A stretch of DNA of 64,000 nucleotides from Paracraurococcus lichenis (GTDB lineage: Bacteria; Pseudomonadota; Alphaproteobacteria; Acetobacterales; Acetobacteraceae), in NCBI RefSeq assembly GCF_030657435.1, contig NZ_JAUTWS010000019.1:1-64000 (forward strand), read 5' to 3'. The notes beneath the pieces are model-generated. The model was given only the letters and a program-made list of their open reading frames with translations, was not told where the DNA came from and did no database searches. A program made the translations under genes and the position numbers. Shown piece by piece: positions 28,490-37,228 of this stretch; position 1 is the stretch's first letter; each line of letters opens with the position of its first letter.

Positions 28490-30036
28490 CCCTAGGCCAC
28501 CTGCTGCGTGCCCTGCAGCCGCCGCTGCGGGATCCGGCGCCTGCCGGTCCGCCGCCGCTGACGCCGCGGCTCCTGCTCGGCCTCGCCGGCGCCTGGCTGG
28601 CGGCGCTGATGGCGCTGCTGAACAGCCGCCTGGTGAGCTTCGGCCTGGCCGACCTGCGCGGCGCGCTGGGCGTCGATACCATCGACGGCACCTGGCTCTC
28701 CGTCGCCTATTCCATGGGCGAGATCGCGGTGGTGCCGCTGACGCCCTGGCTGGCCGGCATCTTCACCGGCCGGCGTGCGATCGTCGCGGCAACGCTGACG
28801 CTGACCGGCGCCGGCCTCGTCTGCAGCACGCAGCCCGGCTACCAGGTCCTGCTGGTCAGCCGCTTCCTGCAGGGCCTCGGCGGCGGGGCGCTGATCCCGC
28901 TGCTGCTGATGTCGCTGCTGCGCTTCCTGCCGCTGCACCAGCGCGCCTGGGGCTTCGCCGCCTATGCCTGCGTCACGGTGCTGACGCCGACCATCGCCGA
29001 GACGCTGGACGGCTGGTACACCGAGGCGCTGACCTGGAAGGCGATCTTCTGGCAGAACCTGCTGCTGGCGCCGCCCGCCTGCTTCCTGGTGCTGGTCGGC
29101 CTGCCCACCGAGCCGGTGCGGCTGGAGGCCTTCCGCCGCGGCGACTACTTCGCGCTCGGCACCAGCGCCGTCGGCCTCGCCGCCCTGGTCGCGGCGCTGC
29201 TGCAGGGGCAGAACCTCGACTGGTTCGATTCGGGCACCATCAACGGCCTCTTCCTGCTGGCGGGCGTCATGCTGGCCGCCTTCGTCGTGCACGAGTTGAG
29301 GCGGCCCAATCCGGTGATCGACCTGCGGCTGCTGCGGAAGCCGAACTTCACCCTCGACCTCGTGCTGATCCTCGGCTTCAACATCGCCCTGCTCGGGCCG
29401 GCCTATGTGCTGCCGCAATATGCCGTGCAGGTGCAGGGCTACCGCGAGGCGCAGATCGGCACGATCCTGATCTGGCTGGCGCTGCCGCAGATGCTGCTCG
29501 CGCCGCTGGCCGCGCTGCTGCTGCGGGTGATCGACGCGCGCCTGGTCCTGGCCTTCGGCTTCGCGCTCTTCGTCACGGGCGCGGGCCTGACGCTGCGCAT
29601 GACCGGCGAATGGGTCGGCGCCGACCTGCTGCCCGGGCTGGTGATCCAGGGCTGCGCCTTTCCCTTCGTCATGACGCCGCTGGTCTTCATCGCGACCTCC
29701 AGCCTGCAGATGCAGGATGCGCCCTCCGGCGGGGCGCTCTTCAACATCGTCCGCTCGCTCGCCGGATCGCTGGCGAGCGCCGTGGTCGGCGCGGTCATCA
29801 CCGTGCGGGAGCGCGTGCATGACGCGGTGCTGCTGGAGCATCTGGGGGGAGGCGCCCTCGCCGGCACGCCCGCGGCGGAGATCGCCGCACGAGCGCGCAA
29901 TCAGGCTTTCGTGCTGGCCTGCACCGATGCCTATGGCCTGATCGGCCTCGCGGGCCTTGCGGCGCTGCTGGTCGTGCTGCTGATCCGCGAGACGCCGCGC
30001 TTCCCGCGCCCCGGGGCAGCGCGCTCGCCGGCGTGA
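28486..30036 (+). CDS. MFS multidrug exporter, DHA2/EmrB family
   Basis: A 516-residue inner-membrane proton antiporter with about 14 hydrophobic helices. Signatures include the early WLSVAYSMGEIAVVPLTPWL helix and the FLQGLGGGALIPLL motif C-like helix. A large loop precedes helix 14, as in EmrB. The ATG at 28486 overlaps the stop of the second adaptor; the frame is open upstream only as a shadow of that gene. With two adaptors it should form one or two tripartite export complexes. No outer-membrane factor gene is adjacent, so a TolC-like protein from elsewhere would be needed. The substrate is unknown. Confidence 0.92.
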   Translation: MTLGHLLRALQPPLRDPAPAGPPPLTPRLLLGLAGAWLAALMALLNSRLVSFGLADLRGALGVDTIDGTWLSVAYSMGEIAVVPLTPWLAGIFTGRRAIVAATLTLTGAGLVCSTQPGYQVLLVSRFLQGLGGGALIPLLLMSLLRFLPLHQRAWGFAAYACVTVLTPTIAETLDGWYTEALTWKAIFWQNLLLAPPACFLVLVGLPTEPVRLEAFRRGDYFALGTSAVGLAALVAALLQGQNLDWFDSGTINGLFLLAGVMLAAFVVHELRRPNPVIDLRLLRKPNFTLDLVLILGFNIALLGPAYVLPQYAVQVQGYREAQIGTILIWLALPQMLLAPLAALLLRVIDARLVLAFGFALFVTGAGLTLRMTGEWVGADLLPGLVIQGCAFPFVMTPLVFIATSSLQMQDAPSGGALFNIVRSLAGSLASAVVGAVITVRERVHDAVLLEHLGGGALAGTPAAEIAARARNQAFVLACTDAYGLIGLAGLAALLVVLLIRETPRFPRPGAARSPA

Positions 30037-30160
30037 GCCACCGCGGCGCGCAGGCATGCAGCGGCCCGGTCCACCGCTCAACGGTCGCGCCGCGGAGCGA
30101 AGGTTCCGAGCCGGTGCCGCGCGCCGACGCCTCGCACGACCCGGCCACCTGCCCGCGGCG

Positions 30161-31672
30161 TCAGAAGCAGTCGATGGTCGGAAAGCCGGCCTCGCCCGAG
30201 AGGCAATCGGCCAGGTAGACCGCGAGGCCAAGATCGCCGGTCCAGAGCGAGTAGCGGCCCTGCCCATGGCGTGCGCGGGCGTCGCGGTATTGCCGGATGG
30301 CGGCCGCCGCGAAGGCGCGCGCCCTGGCCAGCCAGGCAGCGTCGCCGGTATGCCGCCAGAGCTTCAGCAGGGCATAGCCATTCCCGGCGGTGCCGTGGCA
30401 CAGCCCCGGACCCTTGGCGAGCGGACCGGCCCGCCAGACCAGTTCGCCCGCCGCGAGCAGCAGTGCGTCAAGATCGGCCGTGCGGACCGGCCCATCGGCG
30501 AAGCTCGTCACCATGCCAGGCGCGCCATGGCAGTGCTGCAGCAGGCGCGGCGGCGAGGCACGGGTCGCGACCGCGTGCCAGTTCACCGTAGTGCCATCCC
30601 CGGACCGCCAGGCGGTGGCCGCGAGGGTGCGGGGCACAGCCTCCGCCACCCGGGCGCGCTGTCTGGGCTCCAGCCACGCCCAGCCCCGCAGCAGCGCCAG
30701 CATGTTGCCGGCGAAGCCGTGAACGGGGCCGAGATAGCGTGCCCGCTGCCCGTACAGCTCCTGCGTCCAGAGCGGCCCGTCCCCGGTCTCCTCGAGGCAG
30801 CCGAGCAGGCGTTCCGCCTGCCGCGCATGGAGCGCGCGCCAGCGCTCCTCGCCGCCGGTCAGCCGGTCGGCCACGAGGCAAGCGAGCATGCTGCCGGGCA
30901 GGCCCCACATGAGCTCCAGCACGGGCAGGTCGAGATTGGCGGCGCAGCGCGCATGGAGCTCGTCCGCGACGGCGGCGCTCGGGGCGAGGCGCAGCGCGAG
31001 CGCCAGCACCCCGACCTCTCCCATCAGCCAGGAGGCATGCCGGGGATAGGGGCCGCGCGCCACTTCCTCCCGGCTCGCCGCCAGCAACCGCGGCAGCAGC
31101 GGCACGAGATCGCGCGCGACGCGCGCCGCCCCACGCCGGCGCAGGTGGTCGAGCGCCCAGACGACCCCCGTGGCGCCGAAGTAGAGGGATGCCGCCCCGT
31201 CCGCGAGCCCCTCGTCGAGCGGGTGCGCCGGCCAGAGCCGGGTCTCGTTGAATTGGTCGAGGGCGTCGTCGACGATCTCCTGGATGCCCGCGCGTGGCGC
31301 CTCCGGATCCCAGGCCTCCGGCCCGGGTGCCGGGAGGTGGCGCGCGGGCTCGGCCAGGGGCGCCCCGTCCGCCGTCTCGCCGGGCAGGTCGCCGCGCGGC
31401 TCGGCGCGGAAGGTGAGGGGGTGGCCGGCCTGGCGGGCGAGCGCCGCCGCCTCCGCCACCTTCGCCTCGGCCTCCGGTCGCGGATGGATACCGCAGGTGC
31501 TGCGGCCGAGCCGGTGCGCCTCGATCGCCGTCGCATAGGCCTGCTCGCGCGTCATGCCGCACAGCGTCTCGAGCACCGAGAGGACGAAGTCCAGCGGCGT
31601 CCGGTCGTCGTTCAGGAGCAGCAGTCGGAATGGCTCGGTGCCGCCATCGGTCGTCGCGGGCGCGCCGTTCAT
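30161..31672 (-). CDS. ClpS-LanC-like fusion protein
   Basis: A 503-residue two-domain protein. Residues 14-92 match the ClpS adaptor core: NDD at 21-23, TPLDFV (gate position Leu instead of the Met of E. coli), H53 in IEAHRLGRSTCG, and an EAKVAEAAALARQAGHPL helix. ClpS binds N-terminal degrons and hands them to ClpA. After a Pro-rich linker (about 93-125), residues 126-503 form a LanC/LanCL-like barrel with seven GxxG-type repeats. They include GPVHGFAGN (H318), HCHGAPGM (C381) and GLCHGTAGNGY (C425, H426), the expected zinc ligands and catalytic His. LanC enzymes add thiols to dehydroamino acids; eukaryotic LanCL adds glutathione. The start ATG has AGGAGG 9 nt upstream. No precursor peptide, dehydratase or transporter for a lanthipeptide lies nearby. 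Confidence 0.88.
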   Translation of the reverse strand: MNGAPATTDGGTEPFRLLLLNDDRTPLDFVLSVLETLCGMTREQAYATAIEAHRLGRSTCGIHPRPEAEAKVAEAAALARQAGHPLTFRAEPRGDLPGETADGAPLAEPARHLPAPGPEAWDPEAPRAGIQEIVDDALDQFNETRLWPAHPLDEGLADGAASLYFGATGVVWALDHLRRRGAARVARDLVPLLPRLLAASREEVARGPYPRHASWLMGEVGVLALALRLAPSAAVADELHARCAANLDLPVLELMWGLPGSMLACLVADRLTGGEERWRALHARQAERLLGCLEETGDGPLWTQELYGQRARYLGPVHGFAGNMLALLRGWAWLEPRQRARVAEAVPRTLAATAWRSGDGTTVNWHAVATRASPPRLLQHCHGAPGMVTSFADGPVRTADLDALLLAAGELVWRAGPLAKGPGLCHGTAGNGYALLKLWRHTGDAAWLARARAFAAAAIRQYRDARARHGQGRYSLWTGDLGLAVYLADCLSGEAGFPTIDCF

Positions 31673-31910
31673 CCTCTGGATCCTCCTGCCGCCGTGCCCT
31701 CGGCAACTGCCCTGCGGCGGGCCGCGGCGCCCCGCCACATGCGGCCGCGAGGTGGCGCCGGGGCCGGTCACCGGCAAGTGCGGCACCGCACGCCCTGGAT
31801 GGACGTAACCGTCGCCGAGCTTTGATGCCACCGATGAGGGCCGGCATCGTTCGATGTGGTGAATCCCGGGCGGCGCAGCCGGGGTGCTCTCACAGGTGCG
31901 GGCAGACACC

Positions 31911-32111
31911 ATGACGCGCATCACGATCCTGACCCTATGCGTGGCCTTCGCACTGATCGGGGTGGCGGCCATCACGACCGGAAGCTCCGCGGCCAAGGTC
32001 GACCGGACCCAGGACCCGGACTGGCTGCTCGCCTTCGATACCGCCTGGAACGCGCCCCGCACCCAAGGCTTCTCCATGCCGAGGAACACGCCGCATATCC
32101 GCGGCTGGTGA
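31911..32111 (+). CDS. small secreted or membrane-anchored protein (hypothetical)
   Basis: A 66-residue ORF with a clear N-terminal hydrophobic signal (MTRITILTLCVAFALIGVAA, followed by small residues up to SSAAK) and a short polar, Trp- and Asn-containing mature part. It is divergent from the ClpS-LanC fusion gene, 238 bp away. The mature part contains no cysteine, so it does not look like a lanthionine precursor. No family is recognised. Confidence 0.45.
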   Translation: MTRITILTLCVAFALIGVAAITTGSSAAKVDRTQDPDWLLAFDTAWNAPRTQGFSMPRNTPHIRGW

Positions 32112-32829
32112 TCCTGCCCCGGACCGGCTGTTCGTCGCCGGGCAAGAGAGTCGATGACGTGCCGTCATGCTCCAGGAGTTGCAGACTGCCCGGCGCAGCC
32201 CTCTTCAGCGTGCGGCTCGGTGCAGGGCGTTGTCGGCGGTGCGTGCTGCGCGCAAACGCATAGCTATGCCCGTCAGGCGTCCAGTGGAGGCGGGCCGACC
32301 GGCCGCGTGCTGCTGACGGTGCCGGTCGGGTCCAGGATCATGGTGCGGGCTCTCCGGGTGGCCCACCGGCCTCGACCGGATCGGCACGGTCAGGGCAGAG
32401 GAACAGGGTGACGCGGGCCGCGAGGTCGTCGGCATCGAATTCGACCTGCGGAGCGACAGCGCGACCGAATTCCCCGCGAGTTGCGCATCCAACGAAGCGG
32501 CGGTTCGCGCCATAGGCAGCTTGGCCTCGACCCACGCCTTGCCTGCTTCGACCAGGTCAACTGCCACTCGGCGCAATTCTGCCGGGGTAGCCGGATGGAA
32601 CATGCGCAAGCCACGATGGAGGGCGATGCCCCGGACGAATCACCGCCAGGCAGGGCGAGGTCCCGACCCGCATCGAGACTGAATCGCACCCCGACGGAAC
32701 GATCCGGTGACCCGACCTGCAGGCGCGGTCCCGGGGAGCAAACCGCCCTCGTTGCGCGGCGTTGCTGCGGCTTGCACCGGCCCGGGGGGACCCGCGGCCG
32801 GCAATCCGGCAAGGAGGCAACGCCGCCCC
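32112..32829. other. 718-bp gap without convincing gene
   Basis: Several open frames exist on both strands, including a minus-strand frame whose first 40 residues look somewhat protein-like (MRMFHPATPAELRRVAVDL) before turning into low-complexity sequence, and an overlapping minus-strand frame with VEFDADDLAARVTLFL. These could be frameshifted pieces of a decayed gene around 32340-32610, but neither is long enough to support a family. The right part should hold the promoter of the PRC-barrel gene. Confidence 0.4.
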
Positions 32830-33594
32830 ATGAGCCCACGCCAGCGACTCCTCTCCCTGACGGCCGCCGCCCTGCTCGGCGCGCCCACCCTCGGCCTCGC
32901 CCAGGGTTCCTCCGGCAGTTCCATGATGCCGCAGACCACCCAGACCGGGCCGCAGCAGGGGCCGCTCTCCGGCACGCCGGGCGCCCGGGCCGGGGCGAAT
33001 GCCGGCCAGGCCACCGGCCAGCAGATCCAGGGCGACAATGCCGGCAGCCCGACCGCGGGCGGCGCCGCGCCCGACCGGCAGACCCCGCCCAACATGCGCG
33101 CCCAGGGCCAGCCCGCCGGCCCGCAGTCCCGCAGCGCCGACAGTCGGGACGGCACGCCGGCGCCGAACCCGCCGAGCGCGGCCAATACCGGCACCGCCAG
33201 CCCGGCCAATGCCGGCAGCGCCCCGTCCGGCGCCAATACGGCCCGCAGCGCCACGGCGGCCGGCGCCACCACCGGCGCGCTCGCCGTGGACAGCGCCGCA
33301 CTCCGCAACGGCCGGCGCGCCAGCAAGCTCATCGGCTCCTCGGTCTACAACGAGAACAACGAGAGCATCGGCGAGGTGGATGACATCATCATCCCGCCGG
33401 GCGGCAGCGGTCCGGTCGCGGTCATCTCGGTCGGCGGCTTCCTCGGCATCGGCGCCAAGCTGGTGGCGGTGCCCTATGACCGCCTGCAATCGGCCGGCAG
33501 CGGCAATCGCTGGACGCTGACCGGCGCGACGAAGGAGAGCCTAGGCAGCCTGCCGACCTTCACCTATGACAACACCGCGGAGAAGCGGGGCTAG
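32830..33594 (+). CDS. secreted PRC-barrel domain protein
   Basis: A 254-residue exported protein. An N-terminal signal (MSPRQRLLSLTAAALLGAPTLGLAQ) precedes a 120-residue low-complexity region rich in Gly, Ala, Pro, Asn and Gln. A C-terminal PRC-barrel then starts at about residue 158 (KLIGSSVYNENNESIGEVDDI) and runs through GPVAVISVGGFLGIGAKLV. Periplasmic PRC-barrel proteins of this layout are common in alphaproteobacteria and are often linked to stress or envelope functions, but their biochemistry is not established. The ATG at 32830 was chosen for the signal peptide; the frame upstream lacks conservation. Confidence 0.8.
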   Translation: MSPRQRLLSLTAAALLGAPTLGLAQGSSGSSMMPQTTQTGPQQGPLSGTPGARAGANAGQATGQQIQGDNAGSPTAGGAAPDRQTPPNMRAQGQPAGPQSRSADSRDGTPAPNPPSAANTGTASPANAGSAPSGANTARSATAAGATTGALAVDSAALRNGRRASKLIGSSVYNENNESIGEVDDIIIPPGGSGPVAVISVGGFLGIGAKLVAVPYDRLQSAGSGNRWTLTGATKESLGSLPTFTYDNTAEKRG

Positions 33595-33854
33595 CGAAGT
33601 TCGCCGCAGGGTGGAAAAGCCCGAGGGCCTATCCGATCCGTCGAGGACGGGATGGAGCATCCCCGCGCTGCCCGGTCGGCCTGAGGATCCTCCATGCATG
33701 GCCGCGGCGGCACGCGCCCCCGTCACGGCAGCACCCTGAAAATGTCACCCCGGACCGTTTGACGGGCGGGGGCGTTTCCGGCCAAATCCCAGGCTTCCCC
33801 GGAGGAGCGCCCGCAGGACCGCGACGGCGCAGGGGAAGTCTGGAGACCACACCG

Positions 33855-35057
33855 GTGATCCCCGCCCTGATGCCGACCTACAACCGCGCCGACCTCGCCT
33901 TCGAGCGGGGCGAGGGCGCCTGGCTGTGGACGGCGGAGGGGCGACGATTCCTCGATTTCGGCTCCGGCATCGCCACCGCCTCCATCGGCCACGCCCACCC
34001 GCACCTGGTGCAGGCGATCGCCGAGCAGGCGGGGCGCGTGATGCACACCTCGAACCTCTACCGCATCCCGCAGGCCGAGCGGCTGGCGGCGCGGCATGTC
34101 GAGGCCTCCTTCGCCGACAGCGTGTTCTTCTGCAATTCGGGCGCCGAGGCGAACGAGGGCCTGATCAAGGCCGTGCGGAAGTACAACTCGGAGGAAGGCC
34201 ATCCCGAGCGCTTCGGCATCATCTGCTTCGAGGCCGCCTTCCACGGCCGCACCCTGGCGACGCTCTCCGCCACCGGGAACGAGAAATACCTCGCCGGCTT
34301 TGGCCCGCCGGTCGAAGGCTTCAAGCACGTTCCCTTCGGCAACATGAACGCCGTGCGGGACGCGATCGACGGCAGCATCGGCGGCATCCTGGTCGAGCCG
34401 GTGCAGGGCGAGGGCGGCGTGCGCCCGGCGAGCCTGCAATTCCTCCGCGACCTCCGCGCCTGCTGCGACGAGTACGGCATCCTGCTCGCGCTCGATGAGG
34501 TGCAGACCGGCATGGGGCGCTCCGGCAAGCTCTGGGCCCACCAGTGGGCCGGGATCGAGCCGGACGTCATGTCCTCGGCCAAGGGCATCGGCGGCGGCTT
34601 CCCGCTCGGCGCCATCCTGGCCAAGGAGAAGGTGGCGAAATACCTCAAGGCCGGCACCCATGGCAGCACCTACGGCGGCAACCCGCTCGCCTGCGCCGCC
34701 GGCAATGCGGTGCTGGATGTCGTCCTCGCGCCCGGCTTCCTCGACGGCGTGGACAAGGTGGCCCGCCATCTCTGGCGCGGGCTGCTGGATCTGGCGCAGC
34801 GGCATCCCACGGTGATCGAGGGCATCCAGGGCGCCGGCCTGCTGCTCGGCATCAAGCTGCGGTCGGAGGTGTCGAACGGGGAGGCGCAGAACGCCGCCGC
34901 CGCCGAAGGGCTGCTGACCGTCGCCGCGGGCATGAACGTGCTGCGCCTCGCGCCGCCGCTCATCATCACCGCGGCGGAGGCGGACGAGGCGCTGCGGCTG
35001 CTCGACCGCACCATGCTGCGCATCACCCCGTCCCAAGCCAGGGACGCGGCAAAGTGA
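33855..35057 (+). CDS. argD: acetylornithine aminotransferase
   Basis: A 400-residue class III PLP-dependent aminotransferase of arginine synthesis, converting N-acetylglutamate semialdehyde to acetylornithine. Signatures are [30 protein letters not shown], the [19 protein letters not shown] Asp region, and the Schiff-base lysine in [14 protein letters not shown]. Its partner argF overlaps it, which supports argD over other ornithine or GABA aminotransferases. I used the GTG at 33855; an ATG at 33870 ([11 protein letters not shown]) is equally possible. Confidence 0.92.
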   Translation: MIPALMPTYNRADLAFERGEGAWLWTAEGRRFLDFGSGIATASIGHAHPHLVQAIAEQAGRVMHTSNLYRIPQAERLAARHVEASFADSVFFCNSGAEANEGLIKAVRKYNSEEGHPERFGIICFEAAFHGRTLATLSATGNEKYLAGFGPPVEGFKHVPFGNMNAVRDAIDGSIGGILVEPVQGEGGVRPASLQFLRDLRACCDEYGILLALDEVQTGMGRSGKLWAHQWAGIEPDVMSSAKGIGGGFPLGAILAKEKVAKYLKAGTHGSTYGGNPLACAAGNAVLDVVLAPGFLDGVDKVARHLWRGLLDLAQRHPTVIEGIQGAGLLLGIKLRSEVSNGEAQNAAAAEGLLTVAAGMNVLRLAPPLIITAAEADEALRLLDRTMLRITPSQARDAAK

Positions 35058-36007
35058 GCGCGGTGGTGGCCCTGAAGTCCGGGGGGGAGTCTCCCCCCCG
35101 GCACTTCCTGGAACTGATGGATTTCGAGGGCGCGACGCTGCGCCGCATGCTCGACCTCGCGGCGCAGACCAAGCGCGGCGCCGTCGCCGGCAAGCCGCTC
35201 GCGGGCAAGACGGTCGCGCTGATCTTCGAGAAGCCCTCGACGCGCACCCGCGTCAGCTTCGAGGTCGGCGTCACCCAGCTCGGCGGCCATGCCGTCGTGC
35301 TTTCCTCGCGCGACATGCAGTCCTCCCGCGGGGAGGAGATGAGCGACACGGCCAAGGTGCTGAGCCGCTATGTCGACGCCATCATGATGCGCACGCATGA
35401 CGTGAACCGCATCCGGGAGCTGGCGCGGCATGCGACGGTGCCGGTGATCAACGGCCTGACCGACATCTCCCACCCCTGCCAGCTCATGGCCGATGTGCTG
35501 ACCTTCGAGGAGCATCGCGGCCCGATCGCCGGGCAGGTGGTCGCCTGGATCGGCGACGGCAACAACGTGGCGCAGAGCTTCATCCAGGCCGCCACGCGGT
35601 TCGGCTTCACGCTGCGGCTGGCGACGCCAGCCGCGCTGCGGCCACCGCAGGCGCTGGTGGACTGGGCGCGCAGCCAGGGCGCGACCATCGAGCTGACCGA
35701 GGACCCGGTGGAGGCCGTGCGCGACGCGCGCTGCGTCGTCACCGATGCCTGGGTCAGCATGAACGACGAGACCGACGACAGCGGCGCGCCGAACCGGCAC
35801 AACCTGCTCGCTCCCTATCAGGTGACGCCGGAGCTCATGCGCCATGCGGCTGCTGACGCGATCTTCCAGCACTGCCTGCCCGCCCATCGCGGCGAGGAGG
35901 TGGCGGCGGAGGTGATCGACGGGCCGCAGAGCGTCGTCTTCGACGAGGCCGAGAACCGCCTGCACGCGCAGAAGGGCGTCCTGCTCTGGGCCTTGGGGGC
36001 GGGGTGA
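35054..36007 (+). CDS. argF: ornithine carbamoyltransferase
   Basis: A 317-residue enzyme that makes citrulline from ornithine and carbamoyl phosphate. The carbamoyl-phosphate motif is [23 protein letters not shown] is the second conserved block, and [11 protein letters not shown] holds the ornithine-site Cys. The start is a GTG overlapping the argD stop (GTGA). The first 15 codons before PRHFLEL include a perfect G/C hairpin, described separately, which lengthens the N-terminus compared with the core family start. The stop overlaps the next gene, also through GTGA. Confidence 0.95.
   Translation: MSAVVALKSGGESPPRHFLELMDFEGATLRRMLDLAAQTKRGAVAGKPLAGKTVALIFEKPSTRTRVSFEVGVTQLGGHAVVLSSRDMQSSRGEEMSDTAKVLSRYVDAIMMRTHDVNRIRELARHATVPVINGLTDISHPCQLMADVLTFEEHRGPIAGQVVAWIGDGNNVAQSFIQAATRFGFTLRLATPAALRPPQALVDWARSQGATIELTEDPVEAVRDARCVVTDAWVSMNDETDDSGAPNRHNLLAPYQVTPELMRHAAADAIFQHCLPAHRGEEVAAEVIDGPQSVVFDEAENRLHAQKGVLLWALGAG
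35079..35101. repeat. perfect 10-bp palindromic hairpin inside argF
   Basis: CCGGGGGGGA-gtc-TCCCCCCCGG has ten perfect base pairs, including seven consecutive G:C pairs, and a 3-nt loop. It lies 25 nt downstream of the argF start codon and encodes a non-conserved SGGESPP segment. Such a structure close to a start codon should hinder ribosomes, and the G7/C7 runs are slippage-prone. Confidence 0.85.
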
Positions 36008-37179
36008 GCGACCTCGCCGTCGCGGCCTCCGCCCCGACGGCGATGGCGCCCGGGAACGTCCCCGGGGACCTCCTGGTCCGCGCCGGCCAGGTCACCGCGC
36101 TCCGGCTCTTCGACGTCGCCTATGCCGTCGACCTGAAGCGGGCCGAGACGCTCTGGGCCGCGCGCGCCGCCCGCGCCGGCGAGCGCCGCGGCCTGACCGG
36201 CACGCCACCCAAGGCCATGGCCTTCGGCGAGCCGCCGCTGACGCTCCGCCTGCCGCCCGTCCCCCTCGCGCTGCCCGGCGGCGATGCCGAGGCGCAGGTG
36301 ACGGCGCGGGTCTATGATTTCGGCGTCGTCTCCCTCGCCTTGACGCTCCCGGTCGCCGACCTGCCCTGGTCCGCCTTCACCGTCCGGGTGAACCGGCTGC
36401 AGCAGGCCGTCGGCCCCGGCGCGGCCGCGGGCGATCTCTGGCGCGGCCTGCTTGAGGCCGTGCGCGCCCCGCTGCGGGAGGCGCTGGAGCGCCCGACCGG
36501 CCGGGTGCTGGAGGAGGACTACCTGCTGGCGGTGGTGAACCGGCTGGAGGAACCGCTGCCGGCCGAGGCGCTCGCCGAGTGCGTCGACCTCGTCCCGCTC
36601 CTCTCCGGCGAGACCCGTCCGCTCTCGGCCGGCGCCCGGGCCGAGCTGCTGCGCCAGCGCTTCAGCTACTATGCCGACGACCTCGTGGTCCTCACCTGGG
36701 ACCGCGCCTTCGTCTACGAGCCGCGGCAGGAGACCGATGTGCTCGACGTGCTGGAGGTGGCGAACGCCCAGCTCCTCGAGATGCGGTTCTACGACGAGCT
36801 GCTGGATGAGGAGCTGCCGCGCATCTACGACCTGGTGGAAGCCGCCCGCCGCGCCCCGACCCTGCTCTCCGCCCGCCGCTATGCCCGCCTCGCCCGCCGC
36901 CTGCACGGGCTGGTCGCGGAGGTGACGGAGCTGACAGAGCGCGTCGACAATGCCCTGCAGGTGACCGAGGACGTCTACCTCGCCCGCGTCTATGCGGCGG
37001 CCATGGCACTGTTCCGCGTGCCCGTGGTCTCGGCGGCGGTGGACCGCAAGCTGCAGACGGTGCGGGAGACCTACCAGGCGCTTTATGACGAGGCATCCTC
37101 CAGCCGGGCGGAGCTGCTGGAGATAGCGATCCTGCTGCTGATCGCACTGGAGATCGTGCTCTCCCTGGTCCGCCACTGA
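36004..37179 (+). CDS. DUF155/RMD1-like membrane protein
   Basis: A 391-residue protein with the C-terminal half of the RMD1/DUF155 family. [20 protein letters not shown] starts the conserved region, a long helical part with [20 protein letters not shown] follows, and the chain ends with a single transmembrane anchor ([15 protein letters not shown]). Eukaryotic RMD1 relatives sit in the mitochondrial inner membrane and act in respiratory-chain assembly; the bacterial role is unknown. The start GTG overlaps the argF stop, which makes it the third gene of a tightly coupled chain with argD and argF, an association I cannot explain biochemically. Confidence 0.75.
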   Translation: MSDLAVAASAPTAMAPGNVPGDLLVRAGQVTALRLFDVAYAVDLKRAETLWAARAARAGERRGLTGTPPKAMAFGEPPLTLRLPPVPLALPGGDAEAQVTARVYDFGVVSLALTLPVADLPWSAFTVRVNRLQQAVGPGAAAGDLWRGLLEAVRAPLREALERPTGRVLEEDYLLAVVNRLEEPLPAEALAECVDLVPLLSGETRPLSAGARAELLRQRFSYYADDLVVLTWDRAFVYEPRQETDVLDVLEVANAQLLEMRFYDELLDEELPRIYDLVEAARRAPTLLSARRYARLARRLHGLVAEVTELTERVDNALQVTEDVYLARVYAAAMALFRVPVVSAAVDRKLQTVRETYQALYDEASSSRAELLEIAILLLIALEIVLSLVRH

Positions 37180-37228
37180 TCGCGGGATTCATCCACGATT
37201 CACCCATGCGCCGGTATGTGACCCTGCC

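Noticed and set aside
30041-30095. 10-bp inverted repeat (ccgcggcgcg and cgcgccgcgg) after the MFS pump as a terminator
   Set aside because: The arms are 35 bp apart, made only of G and C, and lack a T-run. In this composition the match may be chance.
30161-32111. Lanthipeptide biosynthesis cluster around the LanC-like gene
   Set aside because: No dehydratase (LanB, LanM or LanKC), protease-transporter or Cys-rich precursor is present. The nearby 66-residue secreted ORF has no cysteine in its mature part.
32205-32609. Minus-strand hypothetical gene in the gap before the PRC-barrel gene
   Set aside because: Only the first 40 residues look protein-like; the remainder is low-complexity. A decayed gene is possible but not demonstrable by eye.
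35054-35101. argF hairpin as an intrinsic terminator of argD
   Set aside because: There is no T-run after the stem, and it is inside a coding sequence coupled to argD by overlap.
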